48,178 nucleotides of DNA from positions 898,123 to 946,300 of the forward strand of contig CM074814.1 of assembly GCA_037447605.1 (NCBI GenBank), written 5' to 3'. Made by a program: the position numbers and the translations under genes. The notes under the pieces are model-generated. The model searched no databases, was not told the origin of the DNA, and saw nothing but the letters and a program-made list of their open reading frames with translations. Numbering within the stretch: the first letter of the stretch is position 1; every line of letters begins with the position of its first letter. Below are positions 10,601 through 21,600 of this stretch, piece after piece. This DNA comes from Zygnema circumcarinatum. Taxonomy: Eukaryota; Streptophyta; Zygnematophyceae; Zygnematales; Zygnemataceae.

Positions 10601-12655
10601 GCATATCTTCTTCACACAGCTCAAAGAAAGCCCACGCAGTTGCGCATGTGAATTGCAGGAGCTCGTTAACTGCAAGCAGATTAGCTCGTCACTTAATAAT
10701 CCTACATCGACCGGCATGCACTACCTTAATGAGAAGGTTGTAGGTGAAGGTAGATGGACGTGCTCCTTGTCCAAACTTCCGGTATCTGGACAGAATGCCA
10801 CGTGCTCGCAATGCATCACCTGCTTCGGCGCATGCATTAATGAGCATGTTTAGATGCACTTCAGTCAGCTGCGGCTTGCCAGGGGCTCGACCCGTCTCCA
10901 TGGACTCCAAGAGCTCAAACGCATCATCGAGCCTCTTGTCTTGCCCCAGTCCCTAAATTGCAAAAGGAACAAAACAAGCATAGATGATGTCCAATTAATC
11001 CACAAACAAGGAAAACACAGAAACAAAAGCAGGCTGTCATAATTCTTAGCAATCCAGTCTGCATTAGTAGACCTCGCTGTGAGCACGGTCCATCAATTCT
11101 TTGTAAACATCAATTTAATGTCCTTCCTTTGGATTAACTATAAACCATGCCCATTAATTTTCGTCAAGAATTGTACAGTGCCTTCTAGCTTGCGTAAACC
11201 ATTGGTGGACAGGATGACACAGAATATACAGATGTAATTGAACAGATGGAATCCAGCCACTGCTACAAACTAGTGTAAGTACAGTTCAAAGTGCTTATCT
11301 CCTTTCTTGACGCTACCTTGTGAACTGATCCCAATGATGATGCTAGTGAAAATTTTCGAGTTAAAGAAGAACCCAATGAAAATGCATGCAACTTTGTCAG
11401 GGCCTCTGGCTCTTCTTTGAAGTTAGAGGTTTAAGTCTAAACTTAGCATTGAGAATTGAGTTTGAATATTAACTCAATAGACTGGTACATTAACATTGAA
11501 AATGAAAGGCGGCGAAGCAGGTGGAAAAGAGGAGGAGGAGGAGGAGTCTCTTCACCCACCGTTAAACAACCCAGTGTCCAGGACAGCATCTTCAAATGCA
11601 GCTATCAACAAAAGAAGTATAAGTGGTCTGCATTTCCGAGGTCGCTGCAGGATTCTAATAAGCAGAGGATCAAGCGCACACTTACTCACCTTCAGCAATG
11701 TTCCATAGGTAATGCCGTCAGCTCCAACACCTCCCGGAGCGATCATTCCATTGAATACCTGGAGTGCTTTATCGACTTGCCCACAGTTGACGCATGCAGC
11801 AAGCACTGCATTCATTGTAATAAGATTAATCTTCGAACCATTTTCCTTGGCAGAGACAAGGACCTCAAATATCTGCACCCAACACAACGACTTGGCCTAT
11901 GTATGAGCTTCATCATTCAGAACGAGGAGAGCAGCAGCAGGTATTGAAAAAGCGATTAGATAAAACCGGCAAGCTTACACACAGCATACCTGATCTAGCT
12001 GTCTCATCTTGCCAAGACCGACTATGATCCTTGTCAATTGACGTGCCTCAAGCTCAGCGGCATTCCGCCTCTTCCTCCAAAAAGGGACAGCTGTTCCACC
12101 CTCGGTGACTTCGAATTCCGACTCTTTTTCTCTTCGCAGTCGATCAAATTCACGTCTCTTCCTCACCTGAGCTAGCAGCTCTCTCGGAGCAGAATCTTTG
12201 CTTGACTGCGAAAGGATTTTCCCAGATTCCTGGGCCGCCACAATTGGTTTGCCCGCTGGAAGCTCCCCTGTTGCAGCTACTGCAACTGACACTTTCCTCC
12301 TTCCAGGGACATCTCGACAATGGTACATAAAACTTCTCTGCAGTTTTAAGTGAATCTGAGAATGAGAAAGAGAAGACTGATTGCGCAAATTTGCTTCCGT
12401 CAAGCCATGCAAAGCATAGTATACAAGAGTGACAATGCTGCCGCGCCTATTGCCCTTTCTTCTGTAAAAATTATCGCTGCAGCATCCATCATTGTCTCTT
12501 TCCTCAGTGGCAGAACTGGAAGGAGAGTAGCCCCAGATTTCGGAACCGCTGAAATTCAGGCAGACAGCAGCCTCTGGGCTTGAGCTGAGTCGGGACCGCG
12601 CAGTGAAGGACAAGACACATGCAGAATGGGAAGGGGAGCAAGCGATTGAAGCCAT
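7103..12655 (-). CDS. CBSPPR1: PPR and CBS-domain protein (At5g10690/CBSPPR1-like)
   Basis: Pentatricopeptide-repeat protein ending in a CBS pair, the architecture known from Arabidopsis At5g10690. Exons on the minus strand: 12655-11990, 11872-11690, 10952-10725, 10553-10392, 10159-10091, 9682-9547, 9022-8790, 8625-8545, 8223-8152, 7867-7691, 7399-7103. The splice phases agree and give 767 residues. Residues 1-222 are a basic N-terminal region starting MASIACSPSHSAC, a plausible chloroplast or dual transit peptide. PPR units occupy about 223-560, for example MNAVLAACVNCGQVDKALQV, FTYNLLIKGYARSDNPLEAL, LSYNSLILASVRGRDLETAL, PDVVTYTTLLKGLAEDGDLE and AYTAVIDACIQAGG. The CBS region (about 610-767) has VMVPIAADRVGRLDQTVADV, ILPILDNRHQCVGVVYAS and a final DILISRRVEILSVVEA. 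PPR tracts bind organellar RNA and CBS pairs often sense adenosyl ligands; the target here is unknown. An in-frame upstream ATG at 12745 would add a hydrophobic stretch and is less likely. Confidence 0.9.
7632..7687. repeat. (GA)n microsatellite in PPR-CBS intron
   Basis: Almost pure GA on the plus strand, CT on the transcribed strand, between the last two coding exons of the PPR-CBS gene. It starts just after the donor at 7690. Confidence 0.9.
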
Positions 12656-13708
12656 AGCCTGTCCCTGCAAGGAAAGCAAAGCACAGCCCCTCAGCATAAT
12701 CACAATCCCGCTCCACCATTCCAATAAAAGCCACAGAATGCGCACAATTTACCGACAGGTGTTGCAGAGAAGTAGAACAAAGTGCTTATTTCGACACACC
12801 ACCCAAGCAGAAGCCCAAGAAGCGAGAAGACCAAACCCTAATTATCCCAAGCTCGTCGAGTGGAAGCAAACCTTCAAGATGGCCGCAGCAGCATCCAGCC
12901 CTAACGACTAACCGCCTCCTCCAACGTCTCGGCTATGGCGGCCGAGACGCACCACAGCCTGACACGTGGCAATGAAGCGGGGTTTCGATTTGGAGAAGGA
13001 GACGAGGCCTAAAACTGAAAACTGTTACGAGGATGAAACGTATCTGCCCGTGAGCAAAAAAATCAATACGCGCGTTCCTATTGGAGGATACATTGCACTT
13101 TCGCCGACGTGGCGCTCAAATCACAGTTTGGATTGAATATGGAAAACTTCGTTAAATTTCGGAAAATTACTTTGGAAAGCATGAACCTGTTAGAAGGCAT
13201 GCACATGTGAGTAGATCGGGAAAGTTCGAGGTTGATCCGCTGGTTGATCCTTGTCGGTGGCTGTGTTGAACCTTTGTTGATTTTTTAGATCAATCCAGTA
13301 TGATGGTTAGCATGGTGCGAGTTTGTAACACTTGTACCATGCAAGTGTGTAAGCTGAAGCTCCCGTGCTCTTCCCCCTGTTTCATGCCCAACATGCGCTA
13401 GGAACCACGGTCATGCCCAAAACTTGACCCAACTTGATCCACGCCACGAGGTCACGAAAAGCTGTACAGTACTCCGCTGTCGCCAACATAGCACTCTGAT
13501 GCTCCTTCTCCTTCGCTTCTTCACGTTGGGGAGGGACTCGCTAGCTCTAACCTAAATAAATTAGCGGAGATAGACGTTTGCTATACCTTTCTTGCGCTCT
13601 CTACCGTACTACTACTACCCACCCGTACTAGAACTGCTTGCAATGTTCTACTGAGAAAAAACACGATGAGAGTCTTTTGTATCATATGAACTGAACCGCC
13701 GTCCAGGG
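12656..13708. other. PPR-CBS promoter/5' UTR and cyclotransferase 3' flank
   Basis: No coding region recognised. An AAACCCTAA telo-box lies near 12833 and a CACGTGG G-box near 12965, both common in plant promoters, 180-310 bases upstream of the PPR-CBS start codon. The rest, about 13000-13700, shows no gene or repeat that I can support. Confidence 0.5.
12833..12841. promoter_or_regulatory. telo-box (AAACCCTAA)
   Basis: Plant telo-box motif about 180 bases upstream of the chosen start codon of the PPR-CBS gene. Such motifs are frequent near transcription starts of nuclear genes for organelle and translation functions. Assigned by motif only. Confidence 0.35.
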
Positions 13709-16688
13709 CTATGGCATGGCTATGTGTCGCACGTGTTCAGATATTGAATCCAACTCTTCCTCCTCAAGGAGTGCCTGCACGCGAGTTGTAAGGTCTGTCA
13801 CATGCTCGTCGAACGCACCTGCAGCCCTCACATTGTTCCACTCAGTCCAACTCCCACTCACTCATCAATATCCTGGCAGATGATCAGGACAGGGACCCTG
13901 CCCACTGCATTGACGCCATGAAAAATTGAACGCGCGATGGGAACCACCCCCCCAATAAATCTGTGCTTCATCTTCCTTGCATTCGCTCACCTATCTCTTG
14001 CAGTGAAGTTTCCAAGCGAAACAAATACTCCGCGTTTGTTCCGGATGGCCCCTTTGACCGTGCTATTTGTCTGCAGCACATACATCTCCACTTGTTCAAA
14101 CTTTCCCCTTCAACTCGTTCCAGACTACTGAACAGCAGAGTTCGATCCCTCAAATGACTGGGAGCCTCACTCAGTACCGTATTCAATCCATGCTTTGAGG
14201 TCGTTACAGAAGTATCGCAAAAGGCGATCAAACCGGTTTCCTTTGATGCATAAGAAACTTCAATGCAACTAGAATGAAAATGACGAGTCCGCTGTACCTG
14301 GCTATGGATTCCAGAGAAGCAGGGCCCAAGTAGTTAGGGTTTTTCTTCACGTCGGGTGAGCCCACAAATCTGAATCAAGGGAGTCGGAAATAAGAGAGCA
14401 GAATTAGAATGGAGGATAAGAATGCAGTAAAGACTAGGGCAGCATCAGCTTCAAACTCATCTCCAGAGATATATATATTAAATGCAGGAACAAATGCGAA
14501 TGGCAACTCTTTGCGGCCTCAACAAAGCGTATATAAGGTGTTTGCCAAATGAAGTCCGGGAGTCGAAAAAGCTCAGTATCTTACACAAGGACACCTCTGA
14601 TTTCAGGTTCCGCTCCTGATTCATCCTGCATTCCCAGAAATGTAATGATCAAGGTAACTCAAACTGTGAGAAGGACAGCCTTGCCATCCACTTTCAGAAG
14701 CCAGAAACAATCTGCCATTCTCTGTCTGTATCGGTCAACAAAAACTCAGCATTTTTCATCGATCAGTTCTCCAGCTGAGCACTATTCCAAAGCAACGGGC
14801 TGAGCAGATACATCGTTGCATTTGTAACACCTGAAGATGTACGTTCGCTATCTATTTTCAACAAGAAAGGTGGCAGGAAAAGGAAGGAAAATACACTGAA
14901 AACATTCCTTATGGAAACTGTCTGGAGCACAATACCGTATAGAAGTCTGCGTAGAGACGCTCGTCATACTGCTTTTCACGTACTTGTAAATACTGCCCGG
15001 AAAATCGACCCTCAAAGGAAGAAAAATGAGTGCCCCCCAGACCAATAAATCGAACTAAATAAATTTGGCGGATTGAAAAACGAGATATGACTTCAAACCT
15101 AACAGCAGAGCCCAATTGATCGCATAAAAGGACGAGAGCCACTGCGCATGGAACACCTTGCAGCCTGACTGTTATTTTGGGAAAACGGAGCGCACTGAGA
15201 TGGCGGTCTGCTCGGCATCAACTCCTCCCTCTATGCAGTAGGCCGCTCCCCACTGCACATTCCAGTAATCCAACGCAGAACTTACGCTATAAAAATGTGG
15301 ATTCCTCGATAGAAAGAAATACAAGACAAGTCATTCTCACAGTTCATAAAATCGCTCACTACATTCCAAACGTGAGAACATACGGGAAGACAAGGTTTAT
15401 TTGGATTGGGAAAGGAGCAACCGGAGCTCCTCGGTAAAATTCTCTCTGCAGCTAAAGTCTGATGGAGCCTTTACAGTCAGCTAACCAGCCATCCTTTGGT
15501 AGGAGCGTTTGAAGGGGTACACTCTCTCAGAATACTGTGGCGCAAGATAATGATTGAAAAAATATAGTTTAATGACTAAATTTGAAACATGCCATGAATT
15601 GTTTAAGCTCTTTGACATGGCAAGCCTTCAACAACACAAGGCAGGTACGCTGCTGTGTTCTCATGAGTTGCCTCGCCCTCTATTCCTCAAAAGCAGGCTG
15701 TCCTCGTAGGTTCATTAGAAGAAGAAAATGGAATAGCGAAGCCAAAGTCCTTTTCGAACAAAAAATTACCAAGCTTTCGACTCCGTTTCAGGGCAAATGA
15801 GGGCAAAAACAGACTCACAGTCACTGCATGAGGAGAGTACTCAAGAGTAACTGTACGACCAGGTGCCTCTGGAGTCCCGCGATGGTCGGTGCTTCCTGTG
15901 GATGAAAAGCCACATTCGTATTGACAGAGAATAATACACTAGTGAACAACCTAAAGTGAATTTATACATAAGGTTCTGCCAGACTATAGATGCCACGGCA
16001 TAAGTGTTTGCTTGAGAATGTTTGCAGGTATTCTCAATTGCAGCGAGCAGGTGGAAGGGACATTGGATGAATTGCTCGTCTAGTTTTCATCATCGTTCTC
16101 CAACGAGGAAGCTTGTGCAAAATACAGATGACATCCAGAAAGCGCTAGTCAACAAAGAATGCTCGGAATCTTATGCCTTATAATTAACATTGTGAGCGAA
16201 ATAGTGCAGATAAACGCTTGTGAGTTGCGAATCCCCGTGACAGCTCTTTGCCCTCGCTCTTTAACTGCGTTTCAAGAGTCCTTAGGGCTTGCCAGAGGGA
16301 ATACTTGGAGTAAATCAGTCTGATCGCATGAGGAGCATCGCTCTCTCTTGCAAACGTGGAAGCTTCATTTTCTTGAAGTGCCCGCATTGGGAGGTACCAA
16401 TGTAGTGCTAGTTCCTTATGGGTCTCCCATCAGCTTAAAACAGATGATGCATTTCCAAAGTAGCAGCTGTAATGTACTATTGAGACGAACTGGATCACAT
16501 CGAGCGAATGTGGATTTTGGGGCAGGCCGATTTCTCATCTACTCTAGACAATTAAAAATACCGCTGGTTATTCAAATACCTTGATAAAAGACTCGCCGGT
16601 AATCGCGAATGTAGCCGATAACGCGGCGATCATGCTCGAAGCCCGCCTTCCAAATGAGGGAGCCATAGCCAAAAATCCAAAGCACCAT
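13709..16688 (-). CDS. ChaC-type gamma-glutamylcyclotransferase
   Basis: Cytosolic enzyme of glutathione breakdown, releasing 5-oxoproline and Cys-Gly (GGCT2/ChaC family). Exons on the minus strand: 16688-16580, 15895-15819, 15252-15196, 14992-14936, 14625-14585, 14369-14298, 14070-13991, 13818-13709. Phases agree, giving 200 residues, close to the roughly 216 of Arabidopsis GGCT2;1. It starts MVLWIFGYGSLIWKAGF, the family's glycine-rich substrate loop (GYGSLIW at 7-13). Then follow STDHRGTPEAPGRTVTLE, WGAAYC, YLQVREKQYD (Glu87 is the likely catalytic acid), NPNYLGPASLESIARQIA and GPSGTNAEYLFRLETSLQEI. The last exon (AFDEHVTDLTTRVQAL...) is a helical tail. No targeting signal is visible. It shares a divergent promoter region with GWD. 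All catalytic landmarks are present. Confidence 0.93.
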
Positions 16689-18625
16689 GGCGACAGTCTT
16701 CCTAAACAAAAAAACTCCTCTTCTAACTCTGCAGAAGGACGCAGAGGGAGGGGAAAGAATTTTCGGAAAATTCTTCTAGGTGGAAAATCCTCAGCAACCT
16801 AAAAATTTCAAAGTCTCTGCTGTGGATGGGCTGCTAGCTGCAGAGAACGCTAGAACAAGTGATGTGGCATTGATCTCACGATGGCGATGCCATCAAATGT
16901 CCATGGACAAAATCATCATGGGGAACCACGAAGAACTGGTCACAAAGGACCTAAGCACAAACGAAAAAAGCTAGGAGCTGAAAGCTACGCCTAGGCTCAA
17001 CAACGCAGCCCCCTCCCTCGAAGCAGCCGCGAAGGTCGCAGATGTGTGGCACATCACACCGCGCGGAGGGAGGGAGGGAGCGGCAGAAGGCCACCGCCAC
17101 ACTCTGTTACCAACAACTACAGCTTCTCGTCGAAGGAGAAAAGAGTAGAACAGAACAGGTCAGCACTGAAGGGGATTTCAGCTCCTGCATCGGAAATGCT
17201 CGTGGTTCTGAATGGCACAGTATCGTATTTCAATATTGCGATGCGATACATTACGATACGGTATAACCGTTCATGTGAATGTATCCGTCCGCATCGGCGA
17301 TACAGGGCATGAATACGCAGTACAGTATCGTTTGGAATTGCGGATGCATTGAAGGGCCATGGAGAGTTGGTTCCGGCGATGTGCAATCGCTTCATGTGGA
17401 GGTGGCACATGCCATCCATGGCGGAGGCTATGGCCGCCAGGGAGCAAGGGAAGGAGACGGTGGGACTTGGGAGCCTTCTGGGAAGCTTGAGGGGAATTTG
17501 CTGGCCAATGGTTGGCTGGGTAATGTCTTACAACCATTGGCAATTCTTGATTGGATCCGCCAAGAAATGATTGCAACTAGTTCTATTGACAAATAGTTGT
17601 CAGCCACCGATCCACTAGGTGCAACCATGCCATTATCATTGGGCGATGGTTCGACCTGTGCATCTTCGTTCCTAGCCCATTTGTTTGTTGTCTTTCTCCA
17701 TGTGCATTTCATGCCATCGCCATCCAAATGTCAATGCCAATTCCGACAAATCTCCCTCGATAACGACTATTGATCTGTCCTGAAGCCCCTTGTCCTGTGA
17801 TGACCTGGCACCCGATGATTGGCTGGGTCCCAACCGCCAAATACCGCGATTGGCTCCGTGGAACCCGGAGCCAATCGGGGGGTCCCTCGCTTGCCGGTCG
17901 TTACTCGCCGGCCGCAGCCCGGCCGCCGCGTGGCGCCCATCTTGACGCTTGGCGCAGGGGAGTCCGCCACGTGGCCGCACAGGGAGGCGAGGTTGCTGCT
18001 GCTGCCAAGTGTTGATTTTTTCCTTCTGCCGACATTCCCACGTGCGAGGAACGACGGCGATGACCGTCTGCTTTTGGTCGCGCTTTTGCTTTCCACGGGC
18101 AGGAACCGGAATGTTTTCAGATCTACCCGGATATAATTAAATTCATTTCGAAAGCTGCCCGAGACAACCGCTTGTTTCTGCCCCAAACGGGCCGTCCCCC
18201 AACCGACGACACCTAGAGCAATTTTTTCCGAATTTGCATCTTTTCGGATCAGGAGATGTAAAATCTTTCCGCGGACCGAAAAAGACGTTCAACGGTCGGT
18301 CGGTGGAAGATATTTGCCATTGTCTATGTCTCGACGATGCTCGTACAATTATCGTACGAAAATCCGTACACGTACGTACGGAGTGTGGGGGAAGGCTTGC
18401 CCCTTATATGGGGCAGAGGGAGCCCCATCGTGATCGTCCGTCTTCAGTCAGTCTCTCTCCTGCAGGGCCTCCAGAGAGGTCCGCTGCGCCTGCATTTAGG
18501 GTTTCAGGGCTGAATTTGGGGTCTGTTGGTTGTAGTATTAGCAGGACAGAGTGCTGCACAAACGTGTCTGTTTCTGGTGGCTGAAAAGGCGGAGCTTTAT
18601 CTGTTGTTGAGGGCTTGATTCAGTT
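16689..18625. other. Divergent intergenic region between cyclotransferase and GWD
   Basis: About 1.9 kb with no recognised gene. It holds G-box cores (CCACGTGG near 17968 and CCCACGTGC near 18038), several CCAAT/ATTGG motifs between 17815 and 17880, and a run of TACG/CGTA palindromes at about 18342-18380 just upstream of the GWD leader. Several overlapping open frames of 60-140 codons occur on both strands but show no family motifs. Confidence 0.5.
17847..17877. promoter_or_regulatory. Inverted CCAAT-box repeat
   Basis: A perfect 12-bp inverted repeat (CGATTGGCTCCG / CGGAGCCAATCG) separated by 7 bases, with a CCAAT pentamer in each arm. A further ATTGGCTGGG lies 30 bases upstream. The position is 750 bp before the GWD start codon. 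CCAAT boxes are bound by NF-Y; function here is inferred from motif and position. Confidence 0.45.
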
Positions 18626-21600
18626 ATGGTGGCCATCGCGGGAGCTTCTCCTGCATTAGCAAGCCAGCTGGTGTCTGCAGGCACTTGCGCTGCCTCTGAG
18701 AATGGAAATCTGGCGTGCAACGTCGAAGTAAAATGCAGCGGCGTCTCGTCAGGGATCAGCAGGTCTGGGGAAAAGTCGAGATCTGTTAGTAGGCCAAAGT
18801 TTGTCACTGGGCAGCCTCTCTTGCTCGCTCGCAAGGGAAGAAAAGCCGCGGCGGGAGCAGCGGCTGGGCTGCAGGATATGGCACCTCGAGCAGCTATTGC
18901 CACCGACGCTCCGTCGAAGGTGCTGGACACGTAACTCATTACGGGGTCAAGGCTGGTTTGTTCTTGTTGGAATTGGTGCTTGAATAATTTTGTTGAGCAG
19001 AGGTAGGGTTATTCCTAAAGCACTACTTGACGGTGCAAGTGATCTGAGTACTAGTAAAAGAACTGCAGGTTTTCTGCACCCTATTGGGAATCGTAAGAAG
19101 ATTTTTGGACCGATCTGACTCATTTTGAGATAGATTTGTTTTACATTGTCTTTAAGCGCAGGATTTCAACGACTGTAGTCCCTCATGCTCTCCTCTATTG
19201 GCCGATGTGGATTCATTCTGCATTGTTTCTCTTTCTGTTCAATTGGAAGGCCGTTGTAACTTTCGGCTGGAGCCATCCTACCCTGGATACATTAGCTGTG
19301 GATGACCAAACTATAGGGCCGAAATGATATGACAAAAGACATTCATGACTGTCTGACAATTCTGCTGACTTTGACTTGTGATGTTGCAGACTAACCTCTC
19401 TATATCGATCGACGGCAACCAGTTGGAGGTGAGTCGTATGGCCCCTTGTTGTTACGACGTTGCTTTCCACTTTCACCGCGGAAAAATGTTGGATGTGTTG
19501 AATTATCATTGTGAAGAGAAGGGTCTTTCTGCTTTTGTTTGAATAGGTATCAGCATCACATCTATAGATTCAACTCAGTTGCTGTGAATGAAACCCAACA
19601 ATGGGCGTCGTTGACATTGTCTAGAGCTATGTTAAAGTCTGCTCTGAGTTCAAGAGATATAGCCTTTTGGAATAAAAAAGTGCAGTGCCTCGTTAACTTA
19701 CAGTGGAACAACCGAATGCTACAATCTTGGCTTTTAGACAGGAAATTTGGGCCCCTTCTTTTTTCCCTCATTCTCAAAATTAAGCTTTCAGAGCAGTGCT
19801 CTTTTGTGTCAGTTATGGTTGCGTGCCTTTCCTACAAAAGTGGCAAACGATGGGACTTGCAGTTTCAAGGGGGGCTTAAGCAACTGTCTAAAATTTATGC
19901 TCCGCTGCATTTTCCGAGCAGGTGTATGCGTCTGGCCAAACTGACGAGGAGAGAGCAAACATTTTGATACGAGTGAAGGATGGAGCTTTGGTTAACGCTC
20001 AGCTAATTGCTCATTGGGGTGCCACAAAACCGGGTGAAAAGTATGTGGATGATCTAGTTTCTGGAATAATGTAACTATTGAGACATAGTTTCTGTATCCC
20101 TTCTGAATTTTGTTGTGGTCGGTGATAACTTATATCACGAGTGTGTTGCTCAGTCGGCACCTTGGATTTGGTTGCTACTCTTTGGACTTGAAATTGCTCA
20201 ACTAGTTTTGCAAGGTGGGTCTGACGATATTGGAACTCTGTTGTTATAGGAGCCGGGACTGAGTTGGAAAACAGTTAAAAACGTGTGTTTCTTACCAATG
20301 CGTGCAGGGGTTGGACACTTCCAGGACTCATTCCTGATGGTAGCAAGAACTACAAGAATCGTGCCCTACAATCTCCTTTTCGTAAGGTATGTTCGAGGAC
20401 ATGCCTCAGCTACCTTTTTGTTGGATCACATATGGTTGGGAAACGTCTCATGGGGTCGATAGATTGCAGCTGGAAGGTTTGATTGAGCCTTTCTCCAGTA
20501 GGTGTCTCAGTATAAAGGTTGGAAATGGAGGATTTTCTTGCCATTCTTAAAGTAAACAGGACATAGAACAAAGGCATCCACTAGCAGCTGAGAACTTTCC
20601 ATTGAATGTTTGAAAACAAATTATGATCGCCAGTACAACAGCAGTGTGTAAATTCAGTTTGCAGTTTTTCAATCGGAGATGTTGGAAGGCTGAACAATTG
20701 AGATAAATATTGTGATTTGGGGGCTGGCAGGAAGGTAATGCACTGGTTTTGAAGATAGAGGTGGAACCCAAATACGATGCAATCGAGTTTACCCTCAAAG
20801 ACGAAGCCACCAATAGCTGGTGAGCATTCATGCGCATTCTTGGTGTGTCCAGATAAGCTGTGACATATGCGTTATGGACAGTTTTTAGTGGTTTTCCCTG
20901 ATGACTCGTCAAAATTGGCAGCTGATCTGTGGTGAATTTTGCTACGTGCTCTCTCTCTTCTGAAAGGGTAATCAGAGTTTTAGTTTCCTTTGCGCATGTG
21001 GATGTCCATGTTCTTGTTCAGCAAGCTTTTATTTGCTGTCCATTTGATTCGTCTTGGCTACCAAGGCTTACTGAATTTTGGTTTCCTTTCAACATTGGAC
21101 CGATGCTCATTCCCGCTTTCATTTCCTGCTTAACCGCAGGTTTAAGAACAAGGATGGCAACTTTCGAGTTGAGATTCCACCTTCAACTGCCAAGTTGGAT
21201 CCGACCAAGGTGGTCATTCCGACGGACCTCCTGAATATTCAAGCGTACTTGAACTGGGAAAGGAATGGGAAGCAGAACTATTCACCAGAGCAGGAGAAGG
21301 TAGTATTCTCCCATTTGATATCGCACCCTTTGTAGAGAGGAAAAGATTGGGAGAATGCACGTCTCTCACTATTGCTGATTCCTACCATTATGGTGACTGC
21401 GAATAGCTTGGAAGCCCTGAAGGTCCTTGTGGCTATTCTTGAAAGAAGAATAATCTTGAAAGAAGAATAAGCCCTTCATGTTTCCATTCTTTAATTTCTG
21501 GAAATAATGCACTGTAACGAGGACTAATCCGAGATGGTATTCAACGTGCAGGAGGAATATGAGAAGTGCCGAGTGGAGCTTCAAACCATGGTTGCCTCGG

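Noticed and set aside
16581-17419. Several 60-100 codon frames upstream of the cyclotransferase on both strands
   Set aside because: They overlap each other, lack motifs, and some are antisense to the first cyclotransferase exon.
17428-18186. Minus-strand frames of 99-139 codons in the divergent intergenic region
   Set aside because: GC-rich overlapping frames with no domain; plus-strand frames of similar length occupy the same bases.
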